Shown: positions 20,152 through 30,828, numbered from the stretch's first letter. The stretch is 64,000 nucleotides of DNA from Asparagopsis taxiformis (GCA_030407315.1 JALQPE010002768.1:59341-123340), one strand, 5' to 3'. Notes: generated from the letters alone by a model not told the origin. Translations and numbers: made by a program.

Positions 20152-20164
20152 ATGCGCAACATGA
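20036..20164 (+). other. Upstream ORF overlapping the biotin carboxylase start
   Basis: The frame begins MALLATLPTPRSALAAS and ends with a TGA that overlaps the main ATG region (ATGCGCAACATGA). It is 42 codons, rich in Ala, Ser, Arg and Pro. It could repress translation of the main frame, or be chance in a GC-rich leader. Confidence 0.3.
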
Positions 20165-21732
20165 ATACGACCGCCTTCATCCCAGCCGTCTCCCTCTCCT
20201 CCAAAGCCTTTCTGCAAGGCGCATCGGCGACGCAATGCACGCCCATCGTCACGACGCCTTCAACGCCGTCCAGAACGCGCGCGTCGCCACGCATGGTAGC
20301 CGCCGCATCGCCATCGACGATCCCACAATCGACCACTCGTGAAATCAAACCTATCACTAAACTACTCGTCGCCAATCGCGGAGAAATCGCTATCCGTGTC
20401 ATTCGCTCCTGTCAGGAGCTTGGCATCCCCGTCGTCGCCGTCTATTCCACCGCCGACAAGGACGCGTTGCATGTCAGTCTCGCCGACGAGGCCGTGTGCA
20501 TCGGCGATGCGCCGTCCGCAAAGAGCTATCTCTCCGTGCCCAATTTGCTCGCCGCGTGCGCGATTACCAAGGCCGATGCCATTCATCCCGGATATGGCTT
20601 CTTGAGTGAGAACGCCGATTTCGCAGATATTTGTGCGACAATGGGGATCACCTTTGTGGGCCCCAGAGCGGATTCGATCGTTAAGATGGGCGATAAGGCT
20701 ACCGCTAAGGAGACAATGCTCGCCGCTAATGTGCCGTGCGTGCCCGGCTCTAGAGGCCTGGTCGACTCTGCTGAAGATGCCAGGAAGCAGGCGAATGAAA
20801 TGGGATATCCGATCATGCTCAAGGCGACTGCTGGAGGTGGTGGCCGTGGAATTAAGATTGTGTGGGAGGAAGCTGATATTGAAATGGCTTTCAAGACGTG
20901 CTCTGCTGAAGCGGAGGCAGCTTTCTCCAATGGTGGCCTTTATATGGAGAAGTATGTGCAGGCACCGCGTCATGTTGAAGTGCAAGTTTTGGCTGATAGT
21001 TATAATAATGCCGTGCATCTCGGTGAGCGTGATTGCTCTGTTCAGCGTAGGAATCAAAAGTTGATCGAAGAGGCGCCCTCGCCAGCTTTGGATCCGGTGC
21101 TGCGCGAGAAGATGGGGACTGCTGCTGTGAATGCGTCCAAGGCGATCGGATATCGTGGTGCGGGTACTGTAGAGTTTCTACTGGACAAGTCTGGAGAGTT
21201 TTATTTCATGGAGATGAATACTCGTATTCAGGTGGAGCATCCGGTGACCGAGTGTATTACTGGTGTGGATCTGATTCAACAGCAGATTAAAGTGGCCGAG
21301 GGGTACGAATTGGAGTTGAAACAGGAGGACATTGTGCTACGTGGCCATGCCATCGAGGCGCGTATCAATGCGGAAGATCCGTTGCACAACTTCCGTCCGA
21401 TGCCCGGATTGGTTTCTGGGTTTTTGCCACCAGGTGGTAACGGAGTGCGATGGGACGGTCAGGTGTTCACCGGATGGAAGATTCCGCCAAATTATGATTC
21501 GCTGCTCGGCAAACTGATCGTTTGGGCACCGACGCGCGCCGAAGCGATCAACAAGCTGAGGAGGGCATTGGGCGAAACAGCGATTCAGGGCGTGCCGACT
21601 ACAATTCCGTTCCACATTGAAGTGTTGAGCAATGAAACATTCCAAGATGGATCGTCTATCTATACCAACTTTATCGAGACGGAGGGGATCCTGGACTCGC
21701 TCAAGGAAAAGGCGGAGCGTGGCGATGAGTAA
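20152..21732 (+). CDS. accC: Biotin carboxylase subunit of plastid acetyl-CoA carboxylase
   Basis: This subunit carboxylates biotin on BCCP, the first half of the acetyl-CoA carboxylase reaction in plastid fatty acid synthesis. The first 65-70 residues are rich in Ser, Thr, Ala and Pro and lack acids (MRNMNTTAFIPAVSLSSK, then RTRASPRMVAAAS), as in a transit peptide. The mature part begins KLLVANRGEIAIRVIRS and ends soon after TEGILDSL, with no biotinyl or carboxyltransferase domain, so it is the stand-alone bacterial-type subunit. ATP-grasp motifs are intact: GGGGRGIKIVW, MNTRIQVEHPVTE, HAIEARINAEDP. In red algae the other ACCase genes are typically plastid-encoded while this one is nuclear, which fits. 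An AATAAA lies about 10 bases past the stop. There is an overlapping upstream ORF (20036-20164). Confidence 0.94.
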   Translation: MRNMNTTAFIPAVSLSSKAFLQGASATQCTPIVTTPSTPSRTRASPRMVAAASPSTIPQSTTREIKPITKLLVANRGEIAIRVIRSCQELGIPVVAVYSTADKDALHVSLADEAVCIGDAPSAKSYLSVPNLLAACAITKADAIHPGYGFLSENADFADICATMGITFVGPRADSIVKMGDKATAKETMLAANVPCVPGSRGLVDSAEDARKQANEMGYPIMLKATAGGGGRGIKIVWEEADIEMAFKTCSAEAEAAFSNGGLYMEKYVQAPRHVEVQVLADSYNNAVHLGERDCSVQRRNQKLIEEAPSPALDPVLREKMGTAAVNASKAIGYRGAGTVEFLLDKSGEFYFMEMNTRIQVEHPVTECITGVDLIQQQIKVAEGYELELKQEDIVLRGHAIEARINAEDPLHNFRPMPGLVSGFLPPGGNGVRWDGQVFTGWKIPPNYDSLLGKLIVWAPTRAEAINKLRRALGETAIQGVPTTIPFHIEVLSNETFQDGSSIYTNFIETEGILDSLKEKAERGDE

Positions 21733-22186
21733 TCGAGATGGTGAAATAAACGAACTGTTTTTTTTGAAAAAAGAATTTAAAATGTATGAAAAGTCTTACA
21801 GTGGCTTACACAAGTGACATAATCGCGTACAATGATTGGCTCGCTGCCGCGTTCCAGCTGCAATTAGCGAACCGCGATGCAGTCAGTGTGTAGACTTTTG
21901 CGCGCGACAACTTCCATGCGCATTTGCCAACCTGCGGTGCCCTGTCTCAGCGCCCGCTTGCCAGCCCACACTGCAATCGCCATACGCTCACTATCGTATC
22001 GAGAATTCATCGCTCAAGCTCCTTCGTCTCTGAATCACAATCGCGCACAAGACGACACAGACAGTCATACACACATTCATCACGCAACCAACCAGGCAAT
22101 CGTAACAAGCAATCAGCCCTGTTCCACGCACCCCCCGTCAACAGTCCTTTCCATCCTCACCAGCCTGCCGCTCCATCCCATTCTCC
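21733..22186. promoter_or_regulatory. Spacer with promoter and leader of USP7
   Basis: 454 bp between two plus-strand genes. It carries the biotin carboxylase 3' end, an ATTGGCT box at about 21835 and a C/A-rich leader. No other gene is supported. Confidence 0.4.
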
Positions 22187-25100
22187 ATGGACGACGCTAC
22201 CGACCCGCCTGTCACTAATCCGCAAGTCGACGTCATGGACGTCTCCCCCGCCGTGCAGCCGCACATCCCGTCCACCCTCGATGACAAGGAGAATGAAATT
22301 CTGGACACAGATACCGCTCCACCCCTCGCCACCGTCAAGCCCACATCCACAGCACTAATCTCCCCAGAGGACGACAATCGGGAGACCGAATTCACCTATG
22401 TACTTCGTCGCTATCCCACCATTCAGGAGCTCAAGGTGCATTCCCCCTGGCATTGGTTCGGTTCCTTTTGCTGGCGTCTTCTAATTTTCCCCAAAGGAAA
22501 TCAAAGCTCCAACCACGATCTCTCAGTCTATCTCGAGTGTGGCGGTCCGGAGCGTCCTCCGGATGCCAATCCCCATCCGACCACTGTCGCCAACGATGTT
22601 CATCATCCCCCCAATGGAAAGGAAGCGGCCATTGCATCCGTCTCCAACGCTTCCTGGAGTCGTCCAGCAAAGTTTTCCCTCCATCTCGTGCACCCTTCCT
22701 CTCCGATTGCCAAGAGGGCTATTGCCGCCAAACCGGGCGAAATTGTGGTCTCGGATCATTCACTCGCTGATTTGGACGTTTCCGATTCAATCGTTAATTC
22801 CAATACTGCCCTCCCTATTCGCGCTGATGTCGTCAAAGAAACAAATCACATCTTCAAGGAAAATGCTAGCGATTGGGGCTTTCTCGAGTTTGCACCCTTC
22901 TCTACATTGCAGCCATCACAGTATGCAGATGACGATATGAACGTGGTCATTATGGTTCGCATTCGACTTCAGGATTACCTAGCAGATTCGATGTTCAACT
23001 CGGCAACTTGGGACTCGAGGAAGGAAACAGGTTTTGTGGGCTTCAAAAACCAGGGCGCGACGTGCTATATGAACTCTCTCCTCCAGACTTTGTACATGGT
23101 TAGTGCTTTCAGAAAGGCTGTCTATAACATGCCGCTGCCAGAGTCTGGAAATGAGTACTCGGGATCGGAATTGTCATATGCCCTCCAAAAGGTTTTCTAT
23201 GAGCTTCAGTTTTCGCCAACGGTCGTTAAGACCAAAAAGCTCACTGAATCCTTTGGTTGGGATACCACCGATGCATTTACACAACACGATGTTCAGGAGC
23301 TCAAGCTCATTCTGTGTGATGAACTCGCAGAGAAAATGAAGAAGATCGCCCCAGATCAGCCGAATACATTGTCAACTTTGTTCCAGGGAAAGCTTCTCAA
23401 TTATATCGAGTGCATCAATGTGGACTACAAGTCGACTAGGGAGGAAGACTTTTCAGACTTGTCGTTGAACGTCAAGGGTTGCCGCAATGTATATGATTCG
23501 CTGGAGAAGTACACAGAGGTTGAAATGATGAGTGGTGACAACAAATATCGTGCCGATGGTTTTGATGAACTACAGGAAGCGCGGAAAGGTGTCAAATTCC
23601 TCAAGCTCCCTCCTGTACTGCAACTTCATTTGAAAAGGTTTGAGTACGATTTCACTCGCTATGCAATGGTGAAGATCAACGACCGGTATGAATTTGAAAC
23701 AGAGATCGATCTTAGTCGCTTTGTGGAAAACTCGGATGGAACAGATATTTATTGTCTACATTCCGTCCTGGTACACATTGGCGATGTTAATGGCGGTCAT
23801 TACCACGTCTTTATCCGCCCCGAAATTGATGTCAGTGACAATGGGCCCTTGAAGGCATCGCAATGGTTCAAATTTGATGATGAAACTGTGACTTCAGCGT
23901 CAGAGGAAAGTGCCGTGCAGGATAACTTTGGCGTTGGAGGGGAGAAAGACTTTTCTGGGAAGCGAGGGCCCGGCATGGATGACGAAGTCACAAACGGTGG
24001 TGTCAACGGCGGTCAAACCCCGCCACCGAGTGTGTTCCAGTCACGTAATCGGAACTATCAGGCGAAGCGCTTTTCGAACGCATACATGCTGCAGTATCTA
24101 CGCAAGTCCGATATTCCGTACTTGCTGAAGCCAAAGTCCGATGCGGACGTTCCAAATGAACTTGGGGCAAGAATAATCAAGGAACGTGAAGAGGAAGAGC
24201 AGAGGAAGCGGGAAAGAGCTGAACAACATCTGTACATGAATATTGCAGTTGCTACGAACGAAAACATGATCACCCATCATGATGCCGACCTCGTTCAATG
24301 GGAAAAGGTCCGCCAGCTCCGAGTGAAGAGGGCACTGCAGCTTGGCGAGCTCAAAATTCGACTACAACATGAGGGGATTGTGCAAGATGCACGTAGAATG
24401 CGACTTTGGAAGTGTCTAGGTCGTCAGAATGAGACGGTCCGACCAGACACGCTGGTTGCCAATGGATTGGATGGTCAGCCGATCACAGATGCAAATAGTA
24501 GAGATCCATTAGCTCAAACGGGATACAATGTTCCTTTGTATTCTGGCAGGCATGGTTATTACGGCCATGATGATGTTGTGAAAATGTACGCTGAAGACTT
24601 CTGTTCTCCGTTTTGTCTTGGAGCAGGAGAAGCGTATACATCGTTCATTACCAAGCCGGTGGAGGCTGGGAAGGGTGCGTTAAGCAGCACTGGGAGCACT
24701 CTCTCTGATGATCAGACTATGTCAGAGAATGTGAAGATGGAAACAGATTCGGGAAGACACGGTATTAGTGAGAGTCCAGAATCTTTTCCACCGTTTCGTT
24801 TGGCTCTTGGGAGGGAAGTTCTCTTATTTGTCAAATACTACTCGCCTAGTCCTATTCCAAGGCTGCAGTGGTTGGGACATGTCGTTGTCGATCGAAGCAC
24901 AACGGTTAGGGAATTACACCCCCTTCTGAGACGTTCACTGGAAGCTTTTCGACGCAAAGATGGCTCACTACCAAGTTTGGATGCAAACGCGGACATATCG
25001 GTTCACGAGGAGGTTTCTGCATCAAATATTTCTACACTTCCGCCGAACAGCAGTCTCGAAGACCAACGAATTCCGTTTGAAGGCGGAGGTGGTGGTGACA

Positions 25101-26455
25101 TTTTGGTTTTCCAGAAGGCATATGTGCCGCAGAAAGTGGTGCGCACTGTCGATGGGGAATTGGATGACAGATCAAGACTCGAGGAATATGGATGGGATGG
25201 ATTACAGGAACCTAGCCGGGGGGACGAAAGTGATCTTCCATTGGGTGGAAGGCCACTACCGACGGTAAGTCACTACTTTGAGTATTTGGCGTGCCGAATT
25301 AAGATCGAGTTTAAGGACAAGTCAGCTTTGGGTGGCCCTGATGAAGGGAAAACGATATTCTTTGAACTACTTAGGAAGGACACATATAAGACAGCGAGAA
25401 AGGTTTTAGTGGGAGTATTGGGAGATGGGGCCGATGCAGATTATCTTCGGTTGTTTGCGCATGACTTTCACCGAGAGGCGCCTGCGCAAGAGCCGCTGCG
25501 TATAAGCGACAATGACGAATTACGGCGAGTTATTCCAATGCACAATCTTGTGTCGACTGGACAGCCCGACTATAAGATTCTGTGGTATGAACGAACAGAG
25601 TACCACATTTCCGAGTTTGAGCACAAGGACGAAGTGAGAGTGGTGTGGCGACAAGATGGAGGTGCGAAAGCAACTCTGCAATATAGCATTGGATCACAGG
25701 AAGCGTCAGGGATGAATGTGACAAACGAATCTACGGTTCGGAGCAGTGATGGAGGGCTTGAAGACGCTGATGCAACGATGGGAAGTGATGGCGTTGGGAC
25801 GAATGGTGGACAAGTTGTATCCGGGGACCAAGCAAAATCATTTTCGGTACTGGTTCCGCTGATGTCAAAGTACATTGACGTTATGGACCAAGTACGAATC
25901 AAGCTTCGAATCGGTGCGGATGTGGAAATCCGTATGTTTGAAGTGAAGAATAGCAAAATATTCCGATTCATCAATCCATCGGAGCCGGTGCCGCCGTTGA
26001 TGACGGGCTCGCATGACTGCGGGGCAGAGCTGCGAGCAGAACCGGTGCCGGCGGATGAGAGCGAAGAGGCGCTGGGGGAAGAGTACGAATTGGTAACGGT
26101 TCTGCACCTTGCCAAGGACAAGCAATCGCGCAAATGGCACGGGCCAATATTCTTTGGGACGCCATTCGTGATCAAGGTGCGCAAGCAGGGCGAGCGCGTC
26201 AAGGACATCAGGGCGAGAATACAGGACAAGCTCGGCATTGCGGCGGAGGAGTTTGACAAATGGCCGCTTGCCGAAGTGGTTCAACTGAAGGTTATATACT
26301 TGCTGGAAATGGAGACAATGTATTCGCCACAAGCGCGTAATGCTTCGGTTGAATTTTGTTCGCTGGCCATCGAACATAAGAGTACTGCACCGGCGAAAAA
26401 GGCCAATCCGGCTATGAATCGGTATGCTGATAAACCGTTGAAGATTCGATCCTAG
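22187..26455 (+). CDS. USP7: Ubiquitin-specific protease USP7 (UBP12/13-type)
   Basis: The 1422-residue protein has the domain order unique to USP7: an acidic N-terminus, a MATH/TRAF-like domain (about 65-265, with HSPWHWFGSFCWRLLIFPKGN and DWGFLEFAP), the catalytic domain (about 275-620) and C-terminal ubiquitin-like/ICP0-binding region (about 860-1410). The catalytic Cys is in NQGATCYMNSLLQ (Cys293) and the catalytic His in GGHYHVF (His538). It is longer than human USP7 (1102); extra length lies in Gly/Ser/acidic linkers, for example around 785-860 and 1170-1220. In plants and animals it removes ubiquitin from nuclear substrates, including chromatin proteins. No intron is needed over 4.27 kb. 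Confidence 0.93.
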   Translation: MDDATDPPVTNPQVDVMDVSPAVQPHIPSTLDDKENEILDTDTAPPLATVKPTSTALISPEDDNRETEFTYVLRRYPTIQELKVHSPWHWFGSFCWRLLIFPKGNQSSNHDLSVYLECGGPERPPDANPHPTTVANDVHHPPNGKEAAIASVSNASWSRPAKFSLHLVHPSSPIAKRAIAAKPGEIVVSDHSLADLDVSDSIVNSNTALPIRADVVKETNHIFKENASDWGFLEFAPFSTLQPSQYADDDMNVVIMVRIRLQDYLADSMFNSATWDSRKETGFVGFKNQGATCYMNSLLQTLYMVSAFRKAVYNMPLPESGNEYSGSELSYALQKVFYELQFSPTVVKTKKLTESFGWDTTDAFTQHDVQELKLILCDELAEKMKKIAPDQPNTLSTLFQGKLLNYIECINVDYKSTREEDFSDLSLNVKGCRNVYDSLEKYTEVEMMSGDNKYRADGFDELQEARKGVKFLKLPPVLQLHLKRFEYDFTRYAMVKINDRYEFETEIDLSRFVENSDGTDIYCLHSVLVHIGDVNGGHYHVFIRPEIDVSDNGPLKASQWFKFDDETVTSASEESAVQDNFGVGGEKDFSGKRGPGMDDEVTNGGVNGGQTPPPSVFQSRNRNYQAKRFSNAYMLQYLRKSDIPYLLKPKSDADVPNELGARIIKEREEEEQRKRERAEQHLYMNIAVATNENMITHHDADLVQWEKVRQLRVKRALQLGELKIRLQHEGIVQDARRMRLWKCLGRQNETVRPDTLVANGLDGQPITDANSRDPLAQTGYNVPLYSGRHGYYGHDDVVKMYAEDFCSPFCLGAGEAYTSFITKPVEAGKGALSSTGSTLSDDQTMSENVKMETDSGRHGISESPESFPPFRLALGREVLLFVKYYSPSPIPRLQWLGHVVVDRSTTVRELHPLLRRSLEAFRRKDGSLPSLDANADISVHEEVSASNISTLPPNSSLEDQRIPFEGGGGGDILVFQKAYVPQKVVRTVDGELDDRSRLEEYGWDGLQEPSRGDESDLPLGGRPLPTVSHYFEYLACRIKIEFKDKSALGGPDEGKTIFFELLRKDTYKTARKVLVGVLGDGADADYLRLFAHDFHREAPAQEPLRISDNDELRRVIPMHNLVSTGQPDYKILWYERTEYHISEFEHKDEVRVVWRQDGGAKATLQYSIGSQEASGMNVTNESTVRSSDGGLEDADATMGSDGVGTNGGQVVSGDQAKSFSVLVPLMSKYIDVMDQVRIKLRIGADVEIRMFEVKNSKIFRFINPSEPVPPLMTGSHDCGAELRAEPVPADESEEALGEEYELVTVLHLAKDKQSRKWHGPIFFGTPFVIKVRKQGERVKDIRARIQDKLGIAAEEFDKWPLAEVVQLKVIYLLEMETMYSPQARNASVEFCSLAIEHKSTAPAKKANPAMNRYADKPLKIRS

Positions 26456-26934
26456 TTAGCTGGCTTATTATTCACCATTTGTACAAGGATGCCCTTTTTC
26501 TAAAGCTTGATCAAACGAAGGGCGATGTGGCGCTCATTGTTTTGCGTTGCAGAGCTGGGCTGGGCTGAACTGGACTGGACTGGACTGGGCAGTTGGAATG
26601 TGGTGGGTGCGGAGGGAGAGTTGGAGAGTCTGTTGTTTGCTTGTAAATGTTGTCCGTGTGGATTTCGTCTAGTTGGTTGTGGACCGGACCGATGGGGAGG
26701 TACGGTGGAGACGATTGTTTCAGAAACCATTACAGCGTCGACGCAGACAGCGAGTGGCGGAAGCGCGTGATACGTAGCACGACTGTGACATTTTCCACGC
26801 ATGCAGCGGCGTTGAAACGTGGACTGTATGAGCGTCGCGTCGCAATCACTGTGTTACGTAAACTATTTTAATTCCAACCATGTCACCCACTCGCCAGTTA
26901 TATTACAGATGCGAGTCTAAACTAAAAATACAAA
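26456..26934. other. Convergent spacer with CTGGA-type pentamer run
   Basis: 479 bp between the 3' ends of USP7 and the unknown 396-residue gene. A degenerate pentanucleotide run (GGGCT/GGACT units) lies at 26553-26592. No gene is supported. Confidence 0.45.
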
Positions 26935-28125
26935 TCACTCGAGCGGATACAATCTCCCACTCTGCAGTCGAAACCTCTCCTCCGCATCGCCGACACAAGC
27001 CAATTGCACGCCTTGTTCGCCGCCGCCCTCGCGTCGCAATTCCTCGACCCACTCGTCCTGGACGCTTGCCTGCGCGCGCGACGCCGCCTCTGCACGCACG
27101 GCGGCAACGGCGACATCGAAATCTGGGCGCTCGTCGTCGCGCGCGACCGAATGATTGCGCAGCGTCTGCAATTGAATTTCCTCGAAGAATTTGGCCGACA
27201 ATTCGAGGAGCGACTTTAGCGAAATGAAGCGTCTGGTACGCGGCGGAATAGCCTCGCATGCGCGTCGAACGACGCGCGGTATGACGCCATTTTCGATCAC
27301 ATCTCGCGGCAATCGTGCGAGATAACTGCGCGGACTGTCGGCGCATTGCAACACGGCAAATGCCTGTTCGAAAACGGGACGCGACTTGCCCGCGTGGATC
27401 GCGCGCTCCAACGCCTCGGCGACCGCGCCGTGCGGCAGACGCAAATGCTTGTGCAGCACGCGATGGTACACGCGCCAGTCGTGGTACATGTTGAGCATGA
27501 CGCGCGCGCATGGCGTGTCGTCGGGCGTGTGTGTGGCGGCGTGCGGCTGGTAGGCGGCGAAGACGTCGACGCGCCACGGCGTCATGAAGGAGATTTGTAC
27601 GATGTGTTCGAGAATTTGCGATCGCTTGGCGTCGGTCGGTTCGCCGTTTTCAAACGCGCCGATGTTGGCTGCGACTTGCGTCCATATGGATGGGATGAGC
27701 TCCTGACGCAGACGGGAGAGGCCTTGCGTGTCGCCGTCGCAGGTGAGCTGGTGGTGCAGGAGAACGAGAAAGTCGATGATGGCTTGGTGCATTTGGGGGA
27801 GAGTTACTTTGGTGAGGAAATCGTGCAGTTCGGGTGTTAGGCCGATTATGAATATGGAGGCGTCGAATAGGGTCGGGTGAATGGGCGTGTAATGACCGCT
27901 GCGTGCTGTTCGCCAGAGAATGTCGTTGATGAGGAGCGAGGTGGCGGTTGTGGGGTAGATGTTGAAGGCGGTGAAGGCGTGGTTTACGCAGAGCGATGTG
28001 GGGAGCTCGGCGGGGGTGCTATCGGAGAAGCAGAATCGTAGCGTGTTGAAGGGCTGGTCCAATTGGTGTGGAGTGTAATTGTGCACGAAGAGGGCGCTGG
28101 TGGTGTAGGTTTGACGGGGAGTCAT
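26935..28125 (-). CDS. Hypothetical protein, 396 residues
   Basis: I do not recognise the family. The frame is open up to 28470, but the upstream part is low-complexity Thr/Pro/Ser like a leader, so the Met at 28125 (MTPRQTYTTSALFVHNYTP) is the better start. The protein looks globular and mostly helical, with no transmembrane segment or signal peptide; recognisable stretches are LINDILWRTARSGHY (near 75) and HDFLTKVTLPQMHQAIIDF (near 110). The C-terminal 80 residues are charged and Ala/Arg/Glu-rich. It is divergent from the first TUP1-like gene. Confidence 0.6.
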   Translation of the reverse strand: MTPRQTYTTSALFVHNYTPHQLDQPFNTLRFCFSDSTPAELPTSLCVNHAFTAFNIYPTTATSLLINDILWRTARSGHYTPIHPTLFDASIFIIGLTPELHDFLTKVTLPQMHQAIIDFLVLLHHQLTCDGDTQGLSRLRQELIPSIWTQVAANIGAFENGEPTDAKRSQILEHIVQISFMTPWRVDVFAAYQPHAATHTPDDTPCARVMLNMYHDWRVYHRVLHKHLRLPHGAVAEALERAIHAGKSRPVFEQAFAVLQCADSPRSYLARLPRDVIENGVIPRVVRRACEAIPPRTRRFISLKSLLELSAKFFEEIQLQTLRNHSVARDDERPDFDVAVAAVRAEAASRAQASVQDEWVEELRREGGGEQGVQLACVGDAEERFRLQSGRLYPLE

Positions 28126-28979
28126 GATGGATGGTGCGGATTGGGAGGGGCATTGTGTTGTGTTGGTGGTGGTTGTTGTAATTTGTAGCGATAGAGAGTT
28201 GTTTAGAGAAAGGAGGAGTGTTATTGAAGCATGTCGTGTCATAAAGGGGTTTGAATTTCGTGTGACATGATCTGTGGAAAACGGCTGCATGAATGAAAAC
28301 CCTAAACTGGGAGGACCATGCGTGTCCACGTGGAGGGGGCCAAAAGGAAGGACAGATGTGGGATGGTGATTGGCGGTGCTCGTTTGAAAAAAGGCTGGAA
28401 AGCAGCACAATAGAGAGTAGGGGAGTTTACGGTTGAGGGAGGGACCCGATCGGACCGGGGCAGGGTGCAAAGCGGACAGCGGCTACCAACAGTTGAGAGA
28501 ATGTGCGTGGGCGAGCGGTACACTTGCATCGGCAATTCCATTCGGTGCATCGTCTATTTTTTGCGCTCTTTTTTTGCGCCGTATTTTTTCGCGCCCTCCC
28601 AGACTCAACTCGCACTGTCAAAATCGCCCGTGTGCCCGCCAGACGTTTCGCCAAACTCGACCGCCGCAAGGCGACCGACCTGACGCGTCGCACAACTCCC
28701 GTCAGTTGTTCTCGCCCAGCTCAGCTCAGCTCTGCATCGCGCCGCACCGAGCTGCGTTGCTTGCACCGCGCCTAGTCGCACTAGACCGTTGTGCGCGCGC
28801 ACCCGCCAACCGCACTCTGCCGCACCCCAATCCGTGCCCGCGCACACCGCGGATCCAAACCTATCATTCGTATATGCACAACGCATTGGCACCCATCGCT
28901 CGTCGTACCTCCTCCACTCATCCGTATCCACTGCACGGCGCCAATTCCGCCCGCCCGTCGCGCCGCCACTGCCGCCGCC
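28126..28979. promoter_or_regulatory. Divergent promoter spacer with CAGCT repeat
   Basis: 854 bp between the unknown gene (minus) and the first TUP1-like gene (plus). It contains an ATTGGCGG box at about 28370 and a short CAGCT repeat at 28716-28733. The TUP1 frame is open further upstream (to 28791), but that part is Arg/Pro-rich leader-like. Confidence 0.4.
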
Positions 28980-30797
28980 ATGGCCGCACAATCGCCGCAC
29001 AGCTCGCGCTTCGCCGAGCTCGTCGAGGCCCTCAAAGTCGAATACGACCGCCTCTCCAATGAGAATGCAGGCTTCAAGGGCATTCGTAGCGAATGGTCCC
29101 GCAAGGTCGAGGAGCAGGCCACAGAGCTCAATGCAATGCTCAATGAGATCCGCGATTTGGAACGCAAGCATCAAGTCGTCAAGGAACAATATGAAGCCGA
29201 AATCATGCGTCTCAAAGGTCAAACCCCCGCTACCGCTCCGTCGCAGCAGCCCCCGTCCATTCCGCCTACTTCCCAGCTGCCCAATACCGCTACCAATCCG
29301 GCAAAACGTCGCGCTCCAGGCGCTCCTCCGTTGCCAGATTCGACCTCGCAGATTCCCTCGTATACGCCCAATCTGCCCCCGGACCAGGCCCTTCCAGGTA
29401 TGTTTGCTTCCCATTCCATGCCAGCTCATCCGCTTCCTTCACAGCAGCCCCAGCCCTCAAACTCCTCCCGTCTTCTTGGTATCTCCTCTCTGCCCTCCGC
29501 TCCGCCCGTCGGTCCCGCTCCCGCCTCCATTCCCGCTATCAATCCCGCAGGTCCCAGCGCGATGCGCAGTGTTGCCGCATCGCCCTCGCTCAACAAGATG
29601 CATCCGATGGGCAATCTCATCCCGCCCAATGGCACCGCGTCACGCGACCCCAATACCTTGCACACCATCAAGAAAGATCCCTCGCTGTCGATCACTCAAT
29701 CAATGCCCGGCGGAGCACTCGGCCCCGCTGCCACCTCCAATGGTCCCTTTGCTGCTAATCGTACCACGATGCCGTCACAGCCCAATCCCACCGCTCCCTC
29801 CGCCAATGAAGATGACTGGAAAGTGTATCAAGGCCGTTCCGCCAATGGTTCGCTCGTGAATATGAAGGTTTCGCTGCAAAATTCGCTTCCCCTTGACAGC
29901 GTGGTGTGTTGCGTGCGTTACAGCTGGGACGGTCAGTTCTTGGCTACCGGATCCAATCGAGCTGCGCACATTTTTGACGCATCGTCAGGTCAGAGCGTTG
30001 CCACCTTTTCAAAAGATACTGGAACGGAGCGTGAAGACGGTTCCTCAACTGATAGTTATGTGCGTGCCGTTTGCTTCTCGCCAGATGGCAACTGGCTTAT
30101 CACTGGTGCTGAGGATCATGTGGTCAAGGTGTGGGACGTGCGGAATCGGAAGGTGAAGCATCGATTGGTCGGACATGATACGGACATTTATTCAGTGGAC
30201 GCCAGTGCCAATAGTCAATTCATCATTTCAGGATCGGGCGATAAGAAGGCCAAACTGTGGAGTTTGGAGAGTGGTAAACTGTTGAGCACACTCGGAGAGG
30301 AGTATGGACCGACCGATGGGATCACATCAGTTTCGGTGAGTCCGACGAGTCAACACGTTGCAGCTGGGTCGCTTGACAAGGTGGTTCGCGTTTGGGATGT
30401 GGAGTCGAGTCGTTTAGTGCGACAGTTTGAAGGCCATCGAGATTCTGTGTATTCAGTGGCGTTCTCGCCAGATGGACGTATGCTACTGTCTGGATCGTTG
30501 GACAAGACGCTGAAATTGTGGGATCTAGCGGCGTCGCAGCCGTCGAGTCAGTGTCGTCTATCATTTACGGGTCACAAGGACTTTGTATTATCGGTGGCGT
30601 TCAGCCCGAATGGACGATGGTTAATTTCTGGTTCCAAGGATCGAACGGTGCAATTCTGGGATCCGAGGCAATCGACAATGTGTCTGCTATTGCAAGGGCA
30701 CAAGAATTCTGTGATTAGCATTGCGCACAATCCAGCGAGTAAGTGTCTTGCCACTGGATCGGGCGATTGTCGTGCAAGGACTTGGCTGTACTCATGA
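28980..30797 (+). CDS. TUP1-like WD40 transcriptional corepressor, copy A
   Basis: The 605-residue product has the TUP1 layout. Residues about 8-82 are a Tup_N-type coiled coil (FAELVEALKVEYDRLSNEN, then VEEQATELNAMLNEIRDLE) that tetramerises in yeast Tup1. Residues about 83-270 form a disordered Pro/Ser/Gln linker. Residues about 280-605 are seven WD40 repeats (SYVRAVCFSPDGNWLITG, DTDIYSVDASANSQFIISG, DSVYSVAFSPDGRMLLSG and others). Tup1 represses transcription when recruited by DNA-binding factors. The start at 28980 is chosen over the frame's first Met at 28791 because the homology begins there and it sits after GCCGCC. Copy B follows 552 bp downstream on the same strand. Confidence 0.88.
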   Translation: MAAQSPHSSRFAELVEALKVEYDRLSNENAGFKGIRSEWSRKVEEQATELNAMLNEIRDLERKHQVVKEQYEAEIMRLKGQTPATAPSQQPPSIPPTSQLPNTATNPAKRRAPGAPPLPDSTSQIPSYTPNLPPDQALPGMFASHSMPAHPLPSQQPQPSNSSRLLGISSLPSAPPVGPAPASIPAINPAGPSAMRSVAASPSLNKMHPMGNLIPPNGTASRDPNTLHTIKKDPSLSITQSMPGGALGPAATSNGPFAANRTTMPSQPNPTAPSANEDDWKVYQGRSANGSLVNMKVSLQNSLPLDSVVCCVRYSWDGQFLATGSNRAAHIFDASSGQSVATFSKDTGTEREDGSSTDSYVRAVCFSPDGNWLITGAEDHVVKVWDVRNRKVKHRLVGHDTDIYSVDASANSQFIISGSGDKKAKLWSLESGKLLSTLGEEYGPTDGITSVSVSPTSQHVAAGSLDKVVRVWDVESSRLVRQFEGHRDSVYSVAFSPDGRMLLSGSLDKTLKLWDLAASQPSSQCRLSFTGHKDFVLSVAFSPNGRWLISGSKDRTVQFWDPRQSTMCLLLQGHKNSVISIAHNPASKCLATGSGDCRARTWLYS

Positions 30798-30828
30798 TGA
30801 GGTGTGGGCGAGCACAAGGGAGCACAGC

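Noticed and set aside
28126..28470. N-terminal extension of the unknown 396-residue protein to 28470
   Set aside because: The extra 115 residues are Thr/Ser/Pro low-complexity like the C/A-rich leaders of other genes; a good ATG follows at 28125.
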